Of a DNA stretch of 64,000 nucleotides, positions 25,180 to 33,733 are shown one piece after another. The stretch is from a bacterium. Lineage in GTDB: Bacteria; Verrucomicrobiota; Verrucomicrobiia; Limisphaerales; RI-55. The notes beneath the pieces were generated by a model. The model saw only the letters and a list, made by a program, of their open reading frames with translations, searched no databases and was not told where the DNA came from. Made by a program: the position numbers and the translations under genes. The stretch is from assembly GCA_016124235.1 (NCBI GenBank), contig WGOC01000003.1:85008-149007 (forward strand). Reading direction: 5' to 3'. Position 1 is the stretch's first letter. Every line of letters begins with the position of its first letter.

Positions 25180-28100
25180 ATGAAGATCATACGCAATCTC
25201 ATCTCTTGCGGCACGTTGTCGGCGGCTCTCGCGACGCAAACGCTCTTCGCGTCAACTGCACCTTATCCGGCAGAAATTCTCGCTCAGGAGGCTCGACTGA
25301 CGAACAACGTTTCCTCCACGTACGACGGCTTTGGCCAGTCGGTGGATATCAGCGGCGATCGAGTCGCCGTTGCCGGTGATGGGGTAACGTTGTTTAACCG
25401 TCAGGCGGATGGTTCCTGGTTGCGCGACTTAACCTTGCACGCCGGATACCTCAGTGAATTTGCGGGCCAGGTGGCGTTGGATGGCGACACTCTGGCAGCG
25501 AGCGGTTATGACTACGGCGAGCTTACCTATGGGCCCCGGATTCTAGTTTTCAAACGCAGCCCAGATCCCGGGCTCAATGCCTGGAATACCTCCGACAATT
25601 CAACTGGCGCCGGTGCCTACTATCGTTACAACTACCCGCTCACCGCAAATCAACAGACGCTTGCGGAAGCGGAGGGCTGGACACTCACATTCCGCGCGCG
25701 AGTGAACGACTACGGAAGTACACCATCGTGTTTCGTCGATATCACCGATGCCAATGAACAGCGTTTTCTGGTGTTTCTCGGCGTCGACTTCCAGGGGGAT
25801 TTGTATTTGGTGCAACCGAACAATCTGGGAACGGTGACGTTGACTTCCGATGGACTGGGATGGTCAAAGTATCATACCCATGAAATTGTCTACGATCCCG
25901 CGAACGGTACGGCGGATTATTATTTTGATGGTCAGAAGGTAAACACCGCGCCGTGGCCCAAGATTGCTGGCACCGGCCTCGATGGCGTTCGTTTCGGCAA
26001 CGGGTCCTCGAGTGGAATGGGGAGCATGAACGTCAACAAAATCGAGGTGACGACCCAGCAATCGAATCAGGTGCTCGCCCTCTATGATGCCGGGACAACG
26101 GCCGACACCAACGTGGACCTTGATCCCGAACACCAGGGGTGGACCCGTGTGCCTGACGCGACGGATTCGAATGTGTCGGCAGGGCCGGTTGTGGCGGACG
26201 TGACCACCTTGTGGCCCGTTCAAACTATGATCACTCCCACTGCGGACGTTTCCAGCCTGGCTCTGGAAGGCGATACCTTGGTGGTGGGAATGGCCACCGC
26301 CTATATCGGCGGCGCGAATCGTGGTGCTGCCGCTGTTTATGTACGGAACGGCGAGAGCTGGCCGCTCCAACAACAGCTTGAGCCCAGCGTCATTGCCCCC
26401 GGCGATAGCTATGGCCAGGACGTTGGGATTAGTGGCGATTCGGTGATCGTGGGCGCTCCTCGAACGAGCTCGGTGGGCCGCGCATTTGTATTTGTGCGAA
26501 ACGGCACGAGTTGGACCGAACAGAAATTGCTCACTGCGGATGATGGGGCAAACCAAGATGCATTTGGTTTTGGCGTGGCGATCGACGGTGACCGTGCCGT
26601 CGTTGGTGCAAAGTGGGATGATCACGGGACCGGGGCTCTGCTGTATGCCGGGTCCGTCTATGTTTTTGAGCGCAGCGGATCCACCTGGACCCAGGCGGCG
26701 AAGGTGTTTCCCGATTCATTTGGTTCGGGGGAACAGGATTTCGGCAGCTCGGTCGCATTGGCCGGCAATACGCTGGTTGTGGGAGGCTATTACGGTGGCA
26801 CCCATTGGGTCTTCACGACGACTGGGAGTGGCTGGAAGGAAGCGCAAAGCAAAGTCTATCCGGACACCGTGGATCCGGCGCTCCATGATGTGGCTATTGA
26901 TGGACAACGTTTCGTTGTGGGGGTTGCCGGTACGGAATCAGAATCAGGAGCCGCCTATGTCTTTGGGCTCGACTATAGCAATGCCGCCGGCGTGGCCGAA
27001 TACGCCCGCAAAATCCTCTACTTCGGGGACGCTGGAAATGCGACGATTCCATTTGACCCGAACCAGACCGCGTTCCGTTACAAAGCGCTGCTCTACGGTG
27101 ATGAAAACGGGGACATCCGGCCGCAGGTCGAGAAGATGGCTGAATTGTATGGGCAGCCGGAGCGTGACCTCGCTGCGGCTGCGGAAAGCGAATTACTTAA
27201 GGGCCTTTCGTTTCATCCTGACGACCCGGCGCTGGGCAACCTGCTTTTGGACATTAATTATGATAGGACTGTTGCGGACACGATCGTGGCGCAGGATCTC
27301 GAAGAGCGTGCCGAGAAAACCCGCATTGGCCCGCCCTTGGTTGCCCCGCCTCCAACCGGCGGTTTCCTGATCGACCAGGAAATTCCGCTTCGGCGGCAGT
27401 ATCTCGCCGCGAATCGCGAAGCGACAAAGCATTATTTCGATCTCCTCCGCATGCCGCTCGACGTTCAGACGGCTGGTTCGACCACGACCGACAACGATTT
27501 CGGTCATCATTTGTTCCAGACGCTGGTGCCGGGACGCGCGTTGATGGCCGCGACCTACACGAACAGCAGCGGTGCGGAAGTTCCGGTCACTGCAAACGCC
27601 ACCCTGTTCAACGGTTACAAGGATCTCGTGCTGTTGTTTGAGCAACTCCGTGATTATGGGCAGGAAGCCGAGACGCTGGCCCGGCTGTTGATCGATCGCA
27701 ATGGTTCCGGCGATCGCGACGAAGCGGTGGCGTTGGTCTCGGATTCACAACGATCCCTTTTGCTGGAAGGTTCCTTGCTCAAGGGTATGTTCAATACGTT
27801 GCCGCCGGAGAATGACCCGTCGGGCATCGTGCAGGCGATCAACGGCTGGAGCGACGCCGTCAATGGGCTGGCAACCGTGCAGCAATTGCTCGCCAGCGCC
27901 GACAATCCCCTGGGATTTGCCGACGACTTCATGATGTACGTGCAGAAGTTCACCGGTACCACTGAATACTTCGATTCGTACGACGCCCTGCGCGAGAGGC
28001 TTGATCCGACGATTGGATCGAACCCACTCCGAACAGCGGAAGATGCGCTGCAACAGGCCGTCACTTCCTATGCGGATTACCGTGGTTTCCAGGACCAGCT

Positions 28101-29724
28101 TGCGTCGCAGTTCGATAATTCTTCGATTACCTATCGCGACCGGCTGCGGGACATTGTTGGCGTTTATCCCGATGATCCGAACTACACGGATGATCCAACC
28201 GCCAATCCCGGCAGCGAACTCGATCAACAGTATAACAGCATCGAACTGGCGAAGTTGCAGATTCAACGCAACCAGCAGGAGATCACCAATCTGTATCAGC
28301 AAATCGAGATCGAGATTAACAAGGCCACCAGCATTTCCAATGTCATGGTTAATTTTGGCAACAAGCAGGCGCACCTGACGAAAGTCATCGGACACTGGAA
28401 GGCCGCCCAGGCGAGTGCCAACGCCGTGGCCCAGTCATTGTCGGTTGAGAAACTGACCACCGGCTTGTTCATCGGCTTTCTGGCCAATGCGGCGGTACAG
28501 GGAACCGCCGAGGAAGTAATCGCCCACAAGGAAGCCAAAAAAGAGGAGCTGGCCGCGCTTGAGCAAGCCACCATCACCGGTCTCGAAACTGACGCCACGG
28601 TGAAAACGCTCACGCTGAGTCTCGCCACTCTCGCTGTCGATTCCGATACGGCAACGCTGACCCTGCACCAGGAGGTGAACCGTCTCGTCGCGCTGTATCG
28701 AGAGAAGAAACAGCTTGAGCAAAAGATCGCCGCGCAAAACGCCAACATCGCCGCGCGTTATTTTGCCGATCCCGTGCACCGGCTGGTTGAGCAATCCGAC
28801 ATGGTGAACGCCAACCTGACCTTTGAGGAAGCGCAGAAGTGGCTGTACTTCATGGCGCGCGCGCTTGAGTACAAATGGAATACGCCGTTCAAAAACTTCA
28901 ACTATGCCGGCCGCAGTTGGTCGGCCAGTTCGGTGTTCAAGTTGCGCAACGCCGACGAACTGGTGGCCTTCTACCAGGCTATGGATAATTACGAGAGCCA
29001 GATTCAGTTGCCGAAGGATGACTACTTCGACTGGTTCTCGGTGCGCGATGATTTCATGGGCTACAAACTCACGAATTCGGTCGGGCAGGCGATTTATTAT
29101 GCCGATCCGATTACCGGCGCGAGCGTGGATGGATTGACCGCATTTCGTGATCGGCTTCGTCAATTGCAGGACGCGCAGGGTAACATAGTTTTGAACTTCA
29201 GCACGGTGACGGAGATTCCCGGTGGAACGTTTTTCCGCGGTCCTCGTTTCAATGCCCAAGGACAGGTTCTCAGCAAGGGTCTGTTCCTTGACAAAATTCG
29301 CTGGCTCAAGATCAGCCTCCCCGGCAGCCACTCGCTGAATCGTTCACAACTGACCGGCGAATTGAAATACGGTGGCACCAGTTTCATCCGCAATTTTGAT
29401 GTGGGCACCTATAACCCTCAGCGGGCCGATCAACTTCAAAACGAATTCACCTCGTACTCCACGCGTTACTGGTTTTATCACGCACCGAGCACCACGTGGC
29501 GTTTCAACGAGGCGCTGAGTTCGCCGGTGACGATGCAGTTGAGCAGCGATCCACGAGTACCGCCGTCCGTGCAGGAACTGGACGTGTTCAAGGAACGCAG
29601 CGTGGCGACCACCGGCTGGCAATTGACGATCCCTACCAAAGATGCGGGCCAGACTGTGATGAACATCAACGAACTCAACGACGTGGAGCTGTACTTCTAT
29701 CACTACGCCGTAACCCGGCAGTAA
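25180..29724 (+). CDS. Giant secreted FG-GAP/LamG-like protein with coiled coils and TcA-like C-terminus, copy 2
   Basis: A 1,514-residue paralogue of the protein at 19234. ATG 25180 follows a GGAG at 25165-25168; a GTG at 25168 would add four residues. The signal peptide ends near TLFAS, followed by PYPAE as in copy 1. Seven FG-GAP-like blades lie near residues 49-67, 97-108, 358-370, 412-427, 462-478, 521-535 and 570-585 (FGFGVAIDGDRAVVGAK), with the LamG-like insert (about 128-330) between blades 2 and 3. Coiled coils lie at 1013-1088 and 1112-1197 around a hydrophobic turn (GLFIGFLANAAVQG, about 1095-1108). The C-terminal beta region holds LDKIRWLKISLPG and TGWQLTIPT and ends in LNDVELYFYHYAVTR. 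The residue spacing of the architecture is conserved despite modest identity. Transcription ends at the hairpin at 29868. Confidence 0.75.
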   Translation: MKIIRNLISCGTLSAALATQTLFASTAPYPAEILAQEARLTNNVSSTYDGFGQSVDISGDRVAVAGDGVTLFNRQADGSWLRDLTLHAGYLSEFAGQVALDGDTLAASGYDYGELTYGPRILVFKRSPDPGLNAWNTSDNSTGAGAYYRYNYPLTANQQTLAEAEGWTLTFRARVNDYGSTPSCFVDITDANEQRFLVFLGVDFQGDLYLVQPNNLGTVTLTSDGLGWSKYHTHEIVYDPANGTADYYFDGQKVNTAPWPKIAGTGLDGVRFGNGSSSGMGSMNVNKIEVTTQQSNQVLALYDAGTTADTNVDLDPEHQGWTRVPDATDSNVSAGPVVADVTTLWPVQTMITPTADVSSLALEGDTLVVGMATAYIGGANRGAAAVYVRNGESWPLQQQLEPSVIAPGDSYGQDVGISGDSVIVGAPRTSSVGRAFVFVRNGTSWTEQKLLTADDGANQDAFGFGVAIDGDRAVVGAKWDDHGTGALLYAGSVYVFERSGSTWTQAAKVFPDSFGSGEQDFGSSVALAGNTLVVGGYYGGTHWVFTTTGSGWKEAQSKVYPDTVDPALHDVAIDGQRFVVGVAGTESESGAAYVFGLDYSNAAGVAEYARKILYFGDAGNATIPFDPNQTAFRYKALLYGDENGDIRPQVEKMAELYGQPERDLAAAAESELLKGLSFHPDDPALGNLLLDINYDRTVADTIVAQDLEERAEKTRIGPPLVAPPPTGGFLIDQEIPLRRQYLAANREATKHYFDLLRMPLDVQTAGSTTTDNDFGHHLFQTLVPGRALMAATYTNSSGAEVPVTANATLFNGYKDLVLLFEQLRDYGQEAETLARLLIDRNGSGDRDEAVALVSDSQRSLLLEGSLLKGMFNTLPPENDPSGIVQAINGWSDAVNGLATVQQLLASADNPLGFADDFMMYVQKFTGTTEYFDSYDALRERLDPTIGSNPLRTAEDALQQAVTSYADYRGFQDQLASQFDNSSITYRDRLRDIVGVYPDDPNYTDDPTANPGSELDQQYNSIELAKLQIQRNQQEITNLYQQIEIEINKATSISNVMVNFGNKQAHLTKVIGHWKAAQASANAVAQSLSVEKLTTGLFIGFLANAAVQGTAEEVIAHKEAKKEELAALEQATITGLETDATVKTLTLSLATLAVDSDTATLTLHQEVNRLVALYREKKQLEQKIAAQNANIAARYFADPVHRLVEQSDMVNANLTFEEAQKWLYFMARALEYKWNTPFKNFNYAGRSWSASSVFKLRNADELVAFYQAMDNYESQIQLPKDDYFDWFSVRDDFMGYKLTNSVGQAIYYADPITGASVDGLTAFRDRLRQLQDAQGNIVLNFSTVTEIPGGTFFRGPRFNAQGQVLSKGLFLDKIRWLKISLPGSHSLNRSQLTGELKYGGTSFIRNFDVGTYNPQRADQLQNEFTSYSTRYWFYHAPSTTWRFNEALSSPVTMQLSSDPRVPPSVQELDVFKERSVATTGWQLTIPTKDAGQTVMNINELNDVELYFYHYAVTRQ

Positions 29725-29768
29725 TTTGGTGGACAGAAGTTCCGACCATTTTGTTGGTCAGGTGGGGC

Positions 29769-29810
29769 GGGCGCTTAGTGCCCACCACGGCTCGCAACGG
29801 AGTGCGAGCC
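29769..29810. repeat. GTAGG-type double hairpin repeat
   Basis: Two adjacent hairpins: GGGC...GCCC (29769-29783) and the 8-bp stem GGCTCGCA-ACGGAG-TGCGAGCC (29789-29810). Read on the minus strand it begins CCGGTAGGGCTCGC, sharing the GTAGGGC lead with hairpins at 39071-39128. It is probably a member of a genomic REP-like family. Confidence 0.55.
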
Positions 29811-29867
29811 CTACCGGACGATCGTTTCAGTTTTGCTTCATTTGCAATCCCTCCAAAACCCAAAAAG

Positions 29868-29896
29868 AAAATGGGCACCGAGTGGTGCCCATTTTT
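29868..29896. terminator. Bidirectional intrinsic terminator
   Basis: A perfect 12-bp stem AAAATGGGCACC / GGTGCCCATTTT with a 4-nt loop GAGT is flanked by an A-run on the left and a T-run on the right. It therefore serves both the giant gene on the plus strand and the phosphomutase gene on the minus strand (stop at 29921). Confidence 0.88.
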
Positions 29897-29920
29897 AAGT
29901 TCCAGAATCGAATTGAAAGC

Positions 29921-31357
29921 TCAGCCCGCTAAAATTGCCCGACAGGCCTTTTCGAGCGCTTTCATCTGCTTGGCCGATTTCGCTTCGATGTAACACCGGA
30001 TCAGGGGTTCCGTGCCGCTGGCGCGGAAGGCGACCCATTCGCGGTTCGGCAACAGGAACTTGAACCCATCGGTCGTGATGAACTGCTCGACTTTCGCTTT
30101 GCCGACCTTGTCCAGGCCACCGGCCAGCTTCGTGAGCAGCGCCTCCTTTTTGTCCGGCGGAATTGCGATGTTGATGCGGGTGGTGTGAAACTCGCCGGTC
30201 TTCTTTTCGAGTTCCTTGAGAATCTTGCCGAGCGGTTTGCGCTCGTAGGCGACGAGTTCGGCCATGAGCAGGCACGCCAGAATGCCGTCCTTTTCCGGCA
30301 CGTGACCTTTCACGCTGAGCCCGCCGGATTCCTCACCGCCGACGATGATCGGTTCGCTTTCCATGAGCGCGCCGATGTATTTGAAGCCGACCGGCGTTTC
30401 GTGAAGTTTCACTCCCAGCAACTCGGCCACGGCGTCGACCTGATGGCTCGTCGGCACCGTGCGCACGACGGCGCCGGTCCAGCCGCGGTTCTTCTTCAAA
30501 TGATACAAGGCGAGCGCGAGAATCTGGTTGGGCGTGAGCCAGGTGCCGTCCTTGTCCACAATTCCGAAACGATCGGCATCGCCGTCGAGACCGAGTCCGA
30601 GTTGTGCCTTGCCGCTCTTGATCAACTTCGCAACGTCGGCCATGCCCTCGGCGTTCGGCTCGGGATGATGTCCGCCAAACAGCGGGTTCGGCACTTCATT
30701 GAATCGCGTGACCTTCGCGCCGGCCTCCTCGAGCAACGTATCCAGATAACCGCGACCGGTGCCGTACATGAGCTGGACGCCGAGCTTGAGCTTCGCCTTT
30801 TTGATCGCGTTGAAATCGATTAGCTTTTTGAGCTGCTTGATGTACGCCGGACGCGGGTCGATGGTCTTGCATTTGAAAGTGCCGACGACTGCCGATTTGA
30901 AACTCCAGTTGTCGCCGAGCCGGGCGGCGACGTTGGCTTCCACCTGTTTGGTCACTTCGGGCGGAGCCGCCGCGCCGTTGGATGGAGAAAACTTCAATCC
31001 CTGGTACTCAAACGGATTGTGGCTGGCCGTCATATTGATCCCGCCGATGGCCTTTTTCACCCGAATCGTGTGGGCAATCACGGGCGTGGGCGCGTCGCGT
31101 TCACAGAGCAGGGGAGTCAGGCCGTTGGCGGCCAGCACCTCGGCGGCTGCGAGGCAAAACTCGTGACCAAGGAAGCGGGTATCGTGGCCGAGAATCACGA
31201 TCGGCTTGCGACCGAAGATGGGCGACGTCGGATTCTGGAGTTCCGTGTTCCAGTAATCTGCGATTGCTTGGGTCGCGAGGCGGACGTTGTCGAAGGTGAA
31301 TTCGCGGGCGATGACGCCGCGCCAGCCGGAGGTGCCGAATTTGATCGGAGAGTTCAT
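29921..31357 (-). CDS. Phosphoglucomutase/phosphomannomutase family protein
   Basis: A 478-residue alpha-D-phosphohexomutase that moves phosphate between C1 and C6 of hexose phosphates. The opening IKFGTSGWRGVIAREFTF is the family's phosphate-site start. The phosphoserine loop is NMTASHNPFEYQG, the metal-binding loop is GLDGDADRFGIVD, the sugar-specificity loop is GGEESGGLS, and the C-terminal phosphate-binding loop is FRASGTEPLIRCY. All four functional loops are intact. Choice between glucose, mannose or glucosamine substrate cannot be made from sequence alone. It is divergent from the secreted-protein/sigma-factor group and convergent with the giant gene. Confidence 0.92.
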   Translation of the reverse strand: MNSPIKFGTSGWRGVIAREFTFDNVRLATQAIADYWNTELQNPTSPIFGRKPIVILGHDTRFLGHEFCLAAAEVLAANGLTPLLCERDAPTPVIAHTIRVKKAIGGINMTASHNPFEYQGLKFSPSNGAAAPPEVTKQVEANVAARLGDNWSFKSAVVGTFKCKTIDPRPAYIKQLKKLIDFNAIKKAKLKLGVQLMYGTGRGYLDTLLEEAGAKVTRFNEVPNPLFGGHHPEPNAEGMADVAKLIKSGKAQLGLGLDGDADRFGIVDKDGTWLTPNQILALALYHLKKNRGWTGAVVRTVPTSHQVDAVAELLGVKLHETPVGFKYIGALMESEPIIVGGEESGGLSVKGHVPEKDGILACLLMAELVAYERKPLGKILKELEKKTGEFHTTRINIAIPPDKKEALLTKLAGGLDKVGKAKVEQFITTDGFKFLLPNREWVAFRASGTEPLIRCYIEAKSAKQMKALEKACRAILAG

Positions 31358-31504
31358 GTTTGGAATCGATTGCTTGAAAACGGTGCAGAAAGGCTAACGA
31401 TCGTGCCCGGCCTTTTGAAGCAGGAAAGCGGACCCGCGACCTTTTTCGAAAATCTTGTAACATTCCGCCGCCGCCGGGTGAATAACCGGGAAATAATTCA
31501 ATTC

Positions 31505-32494
31505 ATGAAGACATCTTTGCATTTCGTTCTTGCCGCCGGTCTCGCGCTGACGCCCCTGGCCGTCACCGCGTCGCCGCTGCAGCGTTCCCAGGTTTCCGCC
31601 AATGCCAAATGGCTCCTGCATCTCGACGTGGACGCCCTGCGCAAAACCCAGCTCGGCAGCAATCTTTTGAAGCGCGTGGTCGACGAAGCGGGCGAAGACT
31701 TGAAGGAAGATGCGCACATCGATCTGCCGGCCATTTTGAAAAACACCAGCTCGGTGATGGCCTACGGCACGGATTTCAAATCGGGCAAGGATGGCAAGGG
31801 CGTGTTGATCTGGCAGGGTTCAAAAGAGATCGAGCAGATCGCGAGCGGCTTCCTGGTCCAGCAGGCGGAAGCCACCAAGGCTGGCTCGGGCAATGTAAAG
31901 TTGGTGCGCGAAGGGGCTGAGCCGGTTTACGCGTTTGGCGACGATATGAATATCATGGTCCGCCCGGGCGGTGGGCTGGTTCTCGGGCGCTCGATTGACC
32001 AGATCGATCTCGCGACCAAAGTGCTCGAGGGCAAGGCGTCGAGTTTGCAAACGAAGGACACATTCAAAGAATACTCGCCGCTGCCGGGTGGGTTTTTCTT
32101 CCTCGCGCTGGCGGATGGCTTTGCCAAGGAAGCTCAGGTGCCGGCCCAGGCGAGTGTCTTAAAACTCACGGACGGCGGCCGGCTTGCCCTGGGTGAGACG
32201 AACGGCAAACTGCGATTGCAGCTTTCGCTCAAGGCGCAATCGAAGGAGGTCACGCAACAGATTCAACAAGTGGTTCAGGGCATCCTCGCGGTGGCCACGA
32301 TGACGCAGGGCGATAATCCGGATCTCCAGAATTTGATTCGCGATACCAAGGTCAGTGTCGAAGGCCAACGCGTTAGCGTGGACCTGTCAGTGCCGGTCGA
32401 AACGGCGTTGAAACAGATCGATGAACACGACGGCGGCAAAAAGCAGACCGCACCCGCAAAGGATCAATCCAACCCGGACGAGTCGAAGAAATAG
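31505..32494 (+). CDS. Secreted protein of unknown function upstream of ECF sigma factor
   Basis: A 329-residue protein with signal peptide MKTSLHFVLAAGLALTPLAVTA-S. I chose ATG 31505 because the frame, although open upstream to 31019, there overlaps the divergent mutase gene. The mature part (AKWLLHLDVDALRKTQLGSNLL..., DIDLATKVLEGKASSL) has alternating helices and strands without a family that I recognise, and ends in a charged tail (KKQTAPAKDQSNPDESKK). It is likely periplasmic. The ECF sigma and anti-sigma genes follow 65 nt later. The upstream TGTAAC at about 31456 is a possible extracytoplasmic sigma -35 element, which is speculative. Confidence 0.7.
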   Translation: MKTSLHFVLAAGLALTPLAVTASPLQRSQVSANAKWLLHLDVDALRKTQLGSNLLKRVVDEAGEDLKEDAHIDLPAILKNTSSVMAYGTDFKSGKDGKGVLIWQGSKEIEQIASGFLVQQAEATKAGSGNVKLVREGAEPVYAFGDDMNIMVRPGGGLVLGRSIDQIDLATKVLEGKASSLQTKDTFKEYSPLPGGFFFLALADGFAKEAQVPAQASVLKLTDGGRLALGETNGKLRLQLSLKAQSKEVTQQIQQVVQGILAVATMTQGDNPDLQNLIRDTKVSVEGQRVSVDLSVPVETALKQIDEHDGGKKQTAPAKDQSNPDESKK

Positions 32495-32559
32495 AATCCG
32501 CCAACGGGTTCGCGCCAGGTCGGGCGAACAATTCAAACAACGTACTGGCTCAAAGTGAA

Positions 32560-33174
32560 ATGCAGTTTCTTCCCGCCGTGGAAAGTGAACTGACGAAAAC
32601 CGACAATGTCGCGGAAAAGGTCGGAACGGACGTCGTCGCCTTGGTTTTGGACGCGCAGCGCGGCGACGTCGATGCCTTTGGGGAATTGCTCGGACAATTC
32701 GAGCGCCGGGTGTTCCACTTCGTATTGCGCATGTTGCGCAACGCCCACGATGCGGAAGATGTGACGCAGGATACATTCGTCAAGGCGTGGCGGCATCTGG
32801 CGAGTTTCCGGCCGCGGCACAGCTTCTCGACCTGGTTGTTCACGATTGCGCGGCGCACGGCGTTGAACCACATCCGCGCGCGTCGTCCGACCGAGGAGTT
32901 GGCTGATCATCATGAGCCGAGCCATGGTGATTCGCCCGATCAAACCGCGGAAGATCGCGAGCAGGCGGAATCCGTATGGGAAATCGCCCGGCGGTTGAAA
33001 CCGGATCAATACGAAGTAATTTGGTTGCGTTATGGCGAAGGATTTTCGGTCGATGAAACGGCGCGCATCATGAACACGAATTCCATCCGTGTGCGCGTCC
33101 TGCTCCATCGTGCCCGCAAGCGGATGGCTGAATGGCTGCAACACAAGAATTTCACGATCGGAGGTGCCCAATGA
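32560..33174 (+). CDS. ECF-type RNA polymerase sigma factor
   Basis: A 204-residue sigma-70-family protein of the extracytoplasmic-function group. Region 2 spans about residues 25-100 with AFGELLGQFERRVFHFVL, the RNA polymerase-binding DAEDVTQDTFVKAWRHL, and FSTWLFTIARRTALNHIRAR. Region 4 spans about 140-195 with LRYGEGFSVDETARIMNT and SIRVRVLLHRARKRM, the promoter -35-reading helix-turn-helix. Regions 1 and 3 are missing, as expected. The gene overlaps the anti-sigma gene by ATGA, so the pair is coupled. Targets are unknown; the adjacent secreted protein is a candidate. Confidence 0.93.
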   Translation: MQFLPAVESELTKTDNVAEKVGTDVVALVLDAQRGDVDAFGELLGQFERRVFHFVLRMLRNAHDAEDVTQDTFVKAWRHLASFRPRHSFSTWLFTIARRTALNHIRARRPTEELADHHEPSHGDSPDQTAEDREQAESVWEIARRLKPDQYEVIWLRYGEGFSVDETARIMNTNSIRVRVLLHRARKRMAEWLQHKNFTIGGAQ

Positions 33175-33725
33175 AATGCCGTTGGTATCAATTTCTAATC
33201 AGTCGCTCGCTCGACGATGACCGGCCGTTGTCGCCGCGCTTGGAACAACACCTGGCGAATTGTGAGCCGTGTCGTGAATTCTGGGTCCGGCAACGCGACG
33301 TAATACGCGGCCTGCACGAAACCAAAAGCACCGCCTCGGAGATCGAACCAAGCCCGTTCCTGCGGACGCGGATTCTGCAACAGACCAAGAGCGAGGAATC
33401 GGCACCGGCAATTGGCGGGAATGTGCGTTGGATGTGGGGCGGAATCGCGGCGACCGCAGTCGTGGCCCTTGTCGCGCTAATGCCGTTCCTGGAAACCTCC
33501 CGATCGAACGTCGGCATTGCGCCGTCGCAAAACGACACCGTGTCTGTGGCGTTGCTGGAAAAGACATCGCGATTCACGAGCGGCGGTAATTTGCTGCAGG
33601 CGGCCACGAACATCGATCAACCGCTGCACCAGGAATTGAACCTCGTCATCAGCGACGCCCAGAACGCCATTCGTTCTTTGCGCGAAGAACTGTTGCCATC
33701 GCACCTGCTGGCAAAAGGCGATTGA
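33171..33725 (+). CDS. Membrane-anchored zinc anti-sigma factor
   Basis: A 184-residue partner of the sigma factor, starting at ATG 33171 (preceded by GGAGGTG) within the sigma stop. The N-terminal ZAS-type zinc site is visible as HLANCEPC (Hx3Cx2C) near residues 26-33, which in this family binds the sigma factor in the cytoplasm. A single membrane segment WGGIAATAVVALVALMPFL follows at about residues 86-104. The C-terminal 80 residues would face the periplasm and sense the signal. The periplasmic part has no recognised domain. Confidence 0.87.
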   Translation: MKCRWYQFLISRSLDDDRPLSPRLEQHLANCEPCREFWVRQRDVIRGLHETKSTASEIEPSPFLRTRILQQTKSEESAPAIGGNVRWMWGGIAATAVVALVALMPFLETSRSNVGIAPSQNDTVSVALLEKTSRFTSGGNLLQAATNIDQPLHQELNLVISDAQNAIRSLREELLPSHLLAKGD

Positions 33726-33733
33726 TCCGACCG

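Noticed and set aside
18146..29724. Transposon or phage origin of the tandem modules
   Set aside because: No transposase, integrase, terminal repeats or change of base composition was seen at either end; the duplication is limited to the genes and one upstream box.
31019..31504. Long N-terminal extension of the secreted protein upstream of the sigma factor
   Set aside because: It overlaps the divergent phosphomutase gene on the other strand, and a clean signal peptide begins at 31505.
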